Positions 46,158 through 53,314 of a DNA stretch of 64,000 nucleotides are shown piece after piece (positions within the stretch are counted from its first letter, which is position 1; every line of letters starts with the position of its first letter). The position numbers and the translations under genes were made by a program. The notes below the pieces were generated by a model. It did not search any database. It had not been told where the DNA came from and saw nothing but the letters and a program-made list of their open reading frames with translations. The stretch comes from Psychrobacter aquaticus CMS 56 (GTDB lineage Bacteria > Pseudomonadota > Gammaproteobacteria > Pseudomonadales > Moraxellaceae), in contig NZ_AUSW01000034.1 of NCBI RefSeq assembly GCF_000471625.1, positions 248,001 to 312,000 of the forward strand, in the 5' to 3' direction.

Positions 46158-46263
46158 ATATCAATCCCTAAAATCAGAGTAACAAGCAAAACGAGTGCAA
46201 GTACTCCGAATCGTAAGCTGAACGAGTTTTACACGGTTAGCCGTAGCTTTTGGGGTTGGTATC
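46158..46263. repeat. Imperfect inverted-repeat segment, possible small mobile remnant
   Basis: ATATCAATCCCTAAAA (46158-46173) and TTTTGGGGTTGGTATC (46248-46263) are imperfect inverted repeats 106 bases apart at their outer limits. The interior has a GAGT/ACTC hairpin. Nothing in it codes for a protein. Could be a tiny MITE or chance. Confidence 0.35.
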
Positions 46264-46384
46264 AAACCAGACTAGACGACTGCTTAAGATGGACCTATAA
46301 AGACTATCTAGGCCTTAAATGAGTACAAATTACGGCCAAACATACACAAGCCAGTAAATAAGTTATTTTTAATCAAAAAATAAC

Positions 46385-46412
46385 TTGTAATTTGCTATAT
46401 TTTTGCTAATAT
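46385..46412 (+). promoter_or_regulatory. Likely promoter of tRNA-Cys
   Basis: TTGTAA (46385-46390) and TAATAT (46407-46412), 16 bases apart, ending 14 bases before the tRNA. Confidence 0.45.
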
Positions 46413-46426
46413 AGGCCACCTTGATT

Positions 46427-46500
46427 GGCTGGATGGCAGAGTGGTCATGCAGCGGACTGCAACTCCGTTAACGCCGGTTCGATTCCGACTCCAGCCTCCA
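46427..46500 (+). tRNA. tRNA-Cys (anticodon GCA)
   Basis: 74-base cloverleaf. Acceptor GGCTGGA pairs with TCCAGCC, followed by discriminator T and an encoded CCA. The anticodon arm GGA-CTGCAAC-TCC places GCA in the loop. The T arm contains GGTTCGATTCC. Confidence 0.96.
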
Positions 46501-46530
46501 ATTATTTATTAGTTTTACGTTAATTTTAGC

Positions 46531-46558
46531 TTGCATTATTAGTATAACCGATTATAAT
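46531..46558 (+). promoter_or_regulatory. Likely promoter of tRNA-Leu
   Basis: TTGCAT (46531-46536) and a consensus TATAAT (46553-46558), 16 bases apart, 50 bases before the tRNA. Confidence 0.5.
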
Positions 46559-46608
46559 AGCGAGCACTTATCTAGCAAGTACTATACTTTATAGATAATA
46601 CAAGTTTT

Positions 46609-46695
46609 GCCCGGGTGGTGAAATTGGTAGACACAAGGGATTTAAAATCCCTCGCTAGCAATAGCGTGCCGGTTCAAGTCCGGCTCCGGGTACCA
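46609..46695 (+). tRNA. tRNA-Leu (anticodon TAA)
   Basis: 87-base class II tRNA with a long variable arm (CTCGCTAGCAATAGCGT region). Acceptor GCCCGGG pairs with TCCGGGT; discriminator A and CCA are encoded. The anticodon arm AGGGA-TTTAAAA-TCCCT places TAA in the loop. A terminator-like hairpin follows. Confidence 0.96.
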
Positions 46696-46728
46696 TTACA
46701 TAGTCCTATACTATCTTATAGAACAGCT

Positions 46729-46752
46729 AAAGCCCCTGATATCAGGGGCTTT
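46729..46752 (+). terminator. Hairpin after tRNA-Leu, probable terminator
   Basis: Perfect 12-base arms AAAGCCCCTGAT and ATCAGGGGCTTT without a loop of their own (the central bases must open), followed by a weak T tract. Confidence 0.65.
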
Positions 46753-46921
46753 GTTGTATCTGGCGTTCTAGAATTTGTCACAGTATTTATCCTAGATTCT
46801 ACTAAGATTACATACCGTAGAATAAAATGCTATAACCTCAATACAGTAGAACCTCGTTTAGAAAATCCTAATCAAATAGCTTGATCTAGATTTTATCAAT
46901 CCTTCCTTTAAAAATACTGGT

Positions 46922-47989
46922 TTAACTATTATAAGCCACCACCGCCCACGCAAACAAACTTATGTTAATTAATGTCACCATTATCCATCTGATATTTACT
47001 TGCCAACTCTTACCTTGAAAAGCTTTCTCTGCTTCGGGAGTAATAGGCTGAATGGGATAAGGATTATCTTTTCCATCCCATGTCAGTAATTTCTTAACAT
47101 CAGGATGTAATATGGCTTGTTCAGTACACTGGTAGTTATTGCCTTGTAATAAGTAACCAAGCTCATATATTGAGCTGATTATAAGCATAACGATGCCGCC
47201 AGCGCCTGAATGTTGCGTATTGAGAATACCGTATTTGCGAAAGACAATATCGCTACAAGCAAACAGTGATTTACTGGTATCAGAAGGATAAGCTTCACAG
47301 AATTGAGGGTCTATTGGTAGATCTTTGGCATCACTTTCCATATAGGTGCGGATAAATGCCCAATGTACACGAGGGTCAACACTGACATCATGCGGTTTAA
47401 TATGATGAGTAATCTCTCCTGTATTAGGATCTGCGATATATAGATTTAGCGGCGTATAAGCAGTATTTTGTTTGATGGTATGTATTTCGGGAATGATATC
47501 TTTGTAGTCTACTATCTTTAATTCAAAGGGTTTAAAAAACTGTAATGAGGGACGATAGTAATACACTAACTTCTGCTCTTTTTTTAGAAAGTAGTATTGA
47601 ATGCGGTACGGATGCTTTCTGATAAATTGATAGAAGAGTAAGAAAAGAGGAGTACCAAACACAAGTAGCCAGAAAAAAGTAAGTATTATATCAAATAAGT
47701 CAAAATTACCATTTATAAATACAACTTCTCCAATATCTTGCAAAAAATAGTTACCTAGCCAAAATGTAGAAAAATAAACCCAGCCTATGCAGAAATACCA
47801 ATACCAAAAGTAGCTAGGTAAGAAAGTCATATAATCAGGATTAATGTTGGCAATCTCTTTGTTAAGATGCTCAATGTCTTCTCCTTCTTCTAATAAACCT
47901 TTATTTATCTCGCTACTGTACGGACTTTCAAGAACTTCTTGTAGCTCATTAACATGTTGAGCAAATTCACTGTACTTGTCTTCAATCAT
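46922..47989 (-). CDS. Multi-membrane protein, second copy; candidate T6SS immunity protein
   Basis: 355 residues, no certain family (possibly related to DUF6708-type T6SS-associated proteins). Four hydrophobic segments: about 56-82 (YFWYWYFCIGWVYF), 98-122 (TFFWLLVFGTPLFLLFYQF), 264-284 (GGIVMLIISSIYELGYLL) and 335-353 (MVTLINISLFAWAVVAY). A charged domain of about 140 residues lies between segments two and three, starting RKHPYRIQYYFL. It is closely homologous to the gene 19 bases upstream, sharing DIEHLNKEI, NPDYxTFLP, YTPLNLYxADP, WAFIRTYMES and LLTWDG. Position after a predicted membrane-active effector makes immunity the most likely role. Function inferred only. Confidence 0.75.
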   Translation of the reverse strand: MIEDKYSEFAQHVNELQEVLESPYSSEINKGLLEEGEDIEHLNKEIANINPDYMTFLPSYFWYWYFCIGWVYFSTFWLGNYFLQDIGEVVFINGNFDLFDIILTFFWLLVFGTPLFLLFYQFIRKHPYRIQYYFLKKEQKLVYYYRPSLQFFKPFELKIVDYKDIIPEIHTIKQNTAYTPLNLYIADPNTGEITHHIKPHDVSVDPRVHWAFIRTYMESDAKDLPIDPQFCEAYPSDTSKSLFACSDIVFRKYGILNTQHSGAGGIVMLIISSIYELGYLLQGNNYQCTEQAILHPDVKKLLTWDGKDNPYPIQPITPEAEKAFQGKSWQVNIRWIMVTLINISLFAWAVVAYNS

Positions 47990-48008
47990 TGGCTTGTCTC
48001 AATTTCCA

Positions 48009-49064
48009 TCAACTATTATAAGCCATTACCGCCCATACAAAGAAGCCAACGTTAATAAGTATGATACACACCCATCTGACATTAACTTCCCAATTTCCAC
48101 CTTCAAAAGCTAATTTGGATTCATCAGTTATGGGCTGTATTGGATAGGGGGTGTTTTGTCCATCCCAGGTTAAAAGCTTTTGAACGTCAGGATGTAAAAT
48201 GGCTCGCTTGGTACATTGGTAATGATTGGCCTGAAATAGATTACCTAAAGCTATTATTGAGCCTATTATAAAGACCATGATCTGACCACCGCCAGAATGA
48301 TCGCTAGACAGTATGCCGTTTTTACGGTAGATAATATCGGCACAGGCAAATAGTGAACCACTAGTATCAACTGGATAAGCTTGGCAGATTTCATTGTCTA
48401 TTGGCAAATCATCCGCTGGGCTTTCCATATAAGTGCGGATAAATGCCCATTGTACGCGTGGATTGACTCTATAATCTTCTAGCTTTAGATGATGGGTAAT
48501 ATCGCCTGTTTCAGGATCAGCGACGTAGAGATTGAGCGGTGTGTAAGCTCGATTGTATGGGTCCTGATGCAAGTCTGGGCGTATGTCTTTATAATCTACT
48601 ATCTTAAGCTCGTAGGACTGTCTAAACTTCCAGAGTGGACGGTAGTAGTAGGCTATCTTTTGCTCTGTTTTTAAAAAGTAGTATTGGGTGCGAATGAAGT
48701 GCTTTCTGATGAGTTGATAGAGGAGAAGTACTAATGGTGTGCATGATGGTACAAATATAAAAAGTGTTACAAAAACATTTACAATAGACCAATCATTTAA
48801 ATAAAAATAGTTTATATCGGCAATTAAACTAATTATGAAGAAAAATACTGAGAAATAGACCCAGCCAATCGCAAAATAAAACACCCAAAAGTATGCGGGT
48901 AGGAATGTTAAGTAATCAGGATTGACGTCGTGAATTTCTTTGTTAAGATGTTCAATATCTTCAGTGTTCTTTAATAAGCTTTTGTCTATACTAGCGGTAT
49001 AAGGACGGTCAATAGGATTGTGAAGCTCACTAATATGTTTGGCGAAGTCGTCGCGTAATTGCAT
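48009..49064 (-). CDS. Multi-membrane protein, first copy; candidate T6SS immunity protein
   Basis: 351 residues with the same four-segment layout as the next copy: about 52-78 (YFWVFYFAIGWVYFSVFFF), 95-120 (VFVTLFIFVPSCTPLVLLLYQL), 262-282 and 333-349 (INVGFFVWAVMAYNS). The cytoplasm-or-periplasm domain in the middle is well conserved between copies (VDYKDI, YTPLNLYVADPETGDITHHL). The most divergent part is the second hydrophobic segment and the loop before it. It starts ten bases after the effector stop, with AAGGAT as ribosome site, so the two are surely co-expressed. Very A/T-rich around 48740-48850. Candidate immunity to the upstream effector. Confidence 0.75.
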   Translation of the reverse strand: MQLRDDFAKHISELHNPIDRPYTASIDKSLLKNTEDIEHLNKEIHDVNPDYLTFLPAYFWVFYFAIGWVYFSVFFFIISLIADINYFYLNDWSIVNVFVTLFIFVPSCTPLVLLLYQLIRKHFIRTQYYFLKTEQKIAYYYRPLWKFRQSYELKIVDYKDIRPDLHQDPYNRAYTPLNLYVADPETGDITHHLKLEDYRVNPRVQWAFIRTYMESPADDLPIDNEICQAYPVDTSGSLFACADIIYRKNGILSSDHSGGGQIMVFIIGSIIALGNLFQANHYQCTKRAILHPDVQKLLTWDGQNTPYPIQPITDESKLAFEGGNWEVNVRWVCIILINVGFFVWAVMAYNS

Positions 49065-49074
49065 GTTGTTATCC

Positions 49075-52000
49075 TTATTGACTTGTGACGCTTGTACGTA
49101 GTTGGTAATATGGATTCATACTTGGGTTGAGCGCATACTTCACAACGGCTCTAAGTTTATCAACTTCACGACCAGCATTGGCTTGTGCTATCTCTCTAGC
49201 TTCTTGCATATCGTGTTCCTTATTGGGATCTCGCGTCCCTTCCCTATATGAGCCTAAATACTGCGCTTGAAAGTGACTGGTCTTGGGAATGTCTAATACG
49301 ACCTTTAGTCCTTTTGAGGTTTCAATGACTTGGTTTTGTCGTTTAAGCGTCTCTATATTGAAGGATTTTCTATCTAGTCCTAGCTCTCGACTGCCGATAC
49401 CGATAAACTCTACGACAAGCTCACTATTATCGTTCCACTGACTTAACGTTATTTCTATTTGCCCCGATAATGTTTGTCTAAAATTAGCAGTGTTTGTCGC
49501 AAATTGTGGGTTAACTTGTATCTCAGTTAAAGCTAGAGAGTAAGCGTGCATATCTTGCTCAAGGCTACTCATTGCCTGTATATTAAAAGGATTATTGGGA
49601 TATTCGCTATTTAACATAGCTTTATTACCAAAGACGCCAGCATCTAACCAATAGTGAACAGGTAGAATATGACCTTTATCATATCGAAACGCCACCCATT
49701 GAGCGATTAGACTGACGCCCCAAGCGACTGCCATAATACCTACTAGCCATGGCATAGTAAAACCTAATGCAATCGCTGCACCTGAGATACCTGCTGTTAC
49801 TGCTGCACCTTGAGCTACCCCAACTGCTATCACTGAATTTCGACTACTGCTTTCTTCCAAACGTTTACGAGTAATTGATAAACTATACACCTCAAACCCA
49901 GCACCCACAGCACCAAGTACACCAACGCTCAGACTCAGCCTTGTGACCCATGCACTGCGTGCCGCTTTCATCTGTAGTCCCGCATTAGCGACATCAAGGC
50001 TGGCACTCGTTAAAGCAAGAGAGGTACTGGCATAACCTGTCATGAATTCAAGACCCGCGCGGTCGCCTCGGCGTGCCATACTGCTAAGCGTGCTCTTGCC
50101 CATCCAAACACTACGTAGTTGAAACAAAGCTATACCCGCTGATATCAATGCCGCTTTGCCCGCTGAGCTGCGCTCAAGCTTTTGATACTCGCCATTGATG
50201 GGATCTAATGCTCTGTTTAGATTGGCAGCTTGTTTATCCATATCCTGATTGATGGTTTGAGTTGTACGCGCTGACTCTTCGGTGGTATACATGGTCACCA
50301 CAGTGCGGGCATGCTCATCACCAGCAGCTGCCTGATCAAAGATATCTAATGCTTTTTGGTCTACGCCATGTGAGTTTACTAGATCGAAAGCAATCGGAGC
50401 TTGGACTGAGGAGGCATTACTAACGACTCTATTATCAATACTAGCTGGCAATAGCGTTTGATGCGGTTTGGCGTTATTAACAGAACGGCTGAGACGCTGC
50501 TCACTCCATTTAAGTATGGCCTCTGGGCTATGTTTCAAAAATTTTTGCGCCAGTTTAAAACCTGTAGATTGATATACACTCGCTCTTTGCCATAAATCAA
50601 GCTTATGTAATAGCTTGTTATTATCTTTAATATGGCTCATGTTGCTACTCATCGTTTGGACAATTTGAGCCTTATGATTGGCAAGTTTATTAAGTTGCTC
50701 AATATCCATATTGATTTTAGCAGTGATTTGTTGCTTTTGTTTTTGTACTTTGAATGCCACCACCCAGCTTGTCGTCGTACCAATAAAGTCACTAGCACGC
50801 GCTAGGTTTTCATAGGCTGGTGGATTTTCTAATCTATTAATATCTTCTTTATTGAGACCAATCAACGCCTTCATTAACCAATTGTCTTCAATAGACTGTT
50901 GACCTGAAATACACGGCAGTAGTGATTGTTCAAACTCTTTCTTGGCCGTCATACCTTCTATTTTCTCTGGTTCATAATCCGCCCATATCGAGTCTGGTAT
51001 GCCGATATTTCTTTCATCAATACCAATACCTTGAGTGGCTTCGGCAATAATTTGAGCATAGCCTGAGTGACTGTCTTCATCATTTTCAAGGAAGTCTTCA
51101 CGCATGACAAAAGCAAACTCAGAACGTGTAATAGCATCTATAAATGTTTGCCGTGCTGTTGCAATAGCAGCTTTATCTTGACGATTTTTTTTCGCACTCT
51201 CTAAGACAGCTTTAAATTTTGATTCATTAATATATTTATAGATATTTTTATAATTTTCATTTTTTATTTGATTATTACTTTCTATTATTTTAGTTGCTGT
51301 CGCTGCTGAGAATTTTACATTGTCATCGTATCCAATACGTTCTTTAGTATTTGCCTCTATACTACTTTTAATATTATCGATGATGATGGCATTGACTTGT
51401 TCTCGAATTTTACCTTTATCTTTTTGAGAATCGTCTAGTTTCTTAAGTAAATAATTTCGTTTCTCCGCTGCTGCAATGACTTCACCTACTGGATCAGGTA
51501 GGGCAACCATCATAGGTTTAATTTCTAAAGCAAGATCCTCATCGTCTTCTGCAATACTTCTTTGCATACTTTGATACAGCGATGACGCGGTTCTTACACT
51601 TCCTAATACATCACTATCTCCATTTTTCTCTAATACATTAATTTTTTCGTTAATATCTCCACCTTGAGCAAGCTGCTTACGTTGAGAAAAGCTTTTTATG
51701 TAGCCGACTTCATTAGTGCTCATATTGACGGTATGTTTATTACCTGTAAGCTCATCAGTGACAAACTTTTGCATACGTTTATTTCGTAATCCTTCATCTT
51801 CCACGTATTTTTTTAATGTAGATTTGCTTAACTTGGCATGACTCACCATTAACCATGCCGTATCCCCTTGAAGCAAAGTGATATATTTACTCTCTAACGT
51901 ACTATGTTCTTTTCTATCACAGTTAAATGGCTGTACCTCTTCGTCAGAACTGTCACTGTCAGACTCATCGATATTTTGTACGTCTATTTGTCCAGATTGG

Positions 52001-52443
52001 CTGGGTCTTTCTTTAAAATCTTTGTCAATATATAATTTAGTACGTTTTAATGCCCCGTCTGCACCTGTGTAATACTCATCAAAATTATACCCTTCACTAT
52101 CTTCTATATAACAATAAAGATAAGCATGATTTGGTAGGCTCGCAACAGCAGTATGAGTAGATGGTATAGAGGCAATCTCGTGGGCAAAATACCGCTCATC
52201 TTGGGTCGCTACTTTATAATCTGTTTTACTCAGCACCACAGGTAATATCGGAATACCCGTTTTTCCACATTCATAATCGCATTTCTTGGTAGCCGTTACT
52301 ATGATGGTATCTAGTAAAACTGATGGGTCATCCGTAGGGATTTCATATTCTAGCTCTAATACTACAGGCTCAGCTTTCTTTTTATCTTGGGAACTTTTAT
52401 GATTACTTGTCAATCTATCCATAAAGCTTAAATCATTACTCAT
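49075..52443 (-). CDS. VasX/BTH_I2691-type T6SS effector, predicted membrane-active toxin
   Basis: 1122 residues. The N terminus has CDYECGKTGIPILPV (residues 55-69) and a following LPNHAYLYCYIED, the layout of the VasX-type N-terminal region (two Cys, GLPILP-like motif, then a 'LYxY' strand). The middle (about 150-720) is mostly helical and charged with coiled-coil potential. Hydrophobic helical segments cluster at about 762-780, 835-855 and 868-918 (VGVAQGAAVTAGISGAAIALG, then MPWLVGIMAVAWGVSLI), suggesting a pore-forming domain like that of VasX and colicins. A soluble tail of about 200 residues follows. Its ATG overlaps the DUF4123 stop (ATGA). Target is probably the inner membrane of rivals. 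The toxic mechanism is inference. Confidence 0.8.
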   Translation of the reverse strand: MSNDLSFMDRLTSNHKSSQDKKKAEPVVLELEYEIPTDDPSVLLDTIIVTATKKCDYECGKTGIPILPVVLSKTDYKVATQDERYFAHEIASIPSTHTAVASLPNHAYLYCYIEDSEGYNFDEYYTGADGALKRTKLYIDKDFKERPSQSGQIDVQNIDESDSDSSDEEVQPFNCDRKEHSTLESKYITLLQGDTAWLMVSHAKLSKSTLKKYVEDEGLRNKRMQKFVTDELTGNKHTVNMSTNEVGYIKSFSQRKQLAQGGDINEKINVLEKNGDSDVLGSVRTASSLYQSMQRSIAEDDEDLALEIKPMMVALPDPVGEVIAAAEKRNYLLKKLDDSQKDKGKIREQVNAIIIDNIKSSIEANTKERIGYDDNVKFSAATATKIIESNNQIKNENYKNIYKYINESKFKAVLESAKKNRQDKAAIATARQTFIDAITRSEFAFVMREDFLENDEDSHSGYAQIIAEATQGIGIDERNIGIPDSIWADYEPEKIEGMTAKKEFEQSLLPCISGQQSIEDNWLMKALIGLNKEDINRLENPPAYENLARASDFIGTTTSWVVAFKVQKQKQQITAKINMDIEQLNKLANHKAQIVQTMSSNMSHIKDNNKLLHKLDLWQRASVYQSTGFKLAQKFLKHSPEAILKWSEQRLSRSVNNAKPHQTLLPASIDNRVVSNASSVQAPIAFDLVNSHGVDQKALDIFDQAAAGDEHARTVVTMYTTEESARTTQTINQDMDKQAANLNRALDPINGEYQKLERSSAGKAALISAGIALFQLRSVWMGKSTLSSMARRGDRAGLEFMTGYASTSLALTSASLDVANAGLQMKAARSAWVTRLSLSVGVLGAVGAGFEVYSLSITRKRLEESSSRNSVIAVGVAQGAAVTAGISGAAIALGFTMPWLVGIMAVAWGVSLIAQWVAFRYDKGHILPVHYWLDAGVFGNKAMLNSEYPNNPFNIQAMSSLEQDMHAYSLALTEIQVNPQFATNTANFRQTLSGQIEITLSQWNDNSELVVEFIGIGSRELGLDRKSFNIETLKRQNQVIETSKGLKVVLDIPKTSHFQAQYLGSYREGTRDPNKEHDMQEAREIAQANAGREVDKLRAVVKYALNPSMNPYYQLRTSVTSQ

Positions 52444-53312
52444 CCCGTTACTCCCTGGCTTCTAGGCTGCTCCAAACCCTCAATAATATTATTAACCGCC
52501 TGCTGCTGCGTCATTTTACGCTTGGCAATCAATAATGCTTGGCTCATGACAATTTCATAAGATTGAGCGTTGATCACTATTTGTTCTTTCAGTTGCCGAA
52601 ATATCATATTTATCCACTCTGTTTGCTCAAGCAGTTGCCACTGCTGCTGATTAAATCTAAAGGGTAAAGGTCTGAGCTGCTCCAATGCTGCTTCAATATT
52701 AGACGGATATACCTTATTGGGTATCGGCAACGTTAGTACCTTCATTTTGTTATTCCAATCAACATAATAAATATGAGAGAGCCCCAACTGGTAAATTTGC
52801 AGCTTTTGTGGCGCTGTCCATAAATAGTCCAACAACTGTATTACTCTCGGATCCCAGTAGCGCAGATAGCGGCGCTTATTTGTCCCCAATCCATACGCTT
52901 GACCTATCAGATATAGACTATGTTTTATCGTTTCAGTAATTCGATGGTTGAACAGCCATAAACAAATGCTACGTGAATGCGGATTACCTGCTATATCATT
53001 AATATTCTCATATAGTGCTAGTGCCAATAGCTGCTCTAGTATGCGCTGACCAGTACTGTCACCTAACTGAATGTCAACAAGAGCTAAGTCATCGTTGAAG
53101 GTATGATGAATGCGTTTTATACGCTCAAATGGCAAATCTACGCCGCAGTCAAGGACGTTAAATATTTCTGTCCCATACGTATTTAGATCAATGAGCACAG
53201 TGAGCTGCTGATAGTGATTATCAGAAATGCGTTGATACACAGCTTCAAGCTGCTTTTGATACTGTTTCGTGGCTTGAATATCATCAAGATATTCTACTTG
53301 TGGTAATAACAT
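52440..53312 (-). CDS. DUF4123 T6SS effector adaptor/chaperone
   Basis: 290 residues. DUF4123 proteins load a specific effector onto its VgrG. Seen: LTVLIDLNTYGTEIFNVLD near the start, LLALALYENIND, and the family block RYLRYWDPRVIQLLDYLW (about residues 148-165), where DPRV is the usual core. The C-terminal half (TQQQAVNNIIEGLEQPR) is less conserved and may determine the effector bound. Gap of two bases from vgrG, and a four-base ATGA overlap with the effector gene, the typical vgrG-adaptor-effector order. Confidence 0.86.
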   Translation of the reverse strand: MLLPQVEYLDDIQATKQYQKQLEAVYQRISDNHYQQLTVLIDLNTYGTEIFNVLDCGVDLPFERIKRIHHTFNDDLALVDIQLGDSTGQRILEQLLALALYENINDIAGNPHSRSICLWLFNHRITETIKHSLYLIGQAYGLGTNKRRYLRYWDPRVIQLLDYLWTAPQKLQIYQLGLSHIYYVDWNNKMKVLTLPIPNKVYPSNIEAALEQLRPLPFRFNQQQWQLLEQTEWINMIFRQLKEQIVINAQSYEIVMSQALLIAKRKMTQQQAVNNIIEGLEQPRSQGVTG

Positions 53313-53314
53313 AT

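Larger units (their letters stand above)
46110..46426. other. Gap between fdhD and tRNA-Cys
   Basis: 317 bases. It contains an imperfect inverted-repeat segment (46158-46263) and the tRNA-Cys promoter (46385-46412); no gene. Confidence 0.5.

Noticed and set aside
46615..46884. 89-codon plus-strand frame overlapping tRNA-Leu
   Set aside because: It lies over the tRNA and its terminator hairpin, so it is chance.
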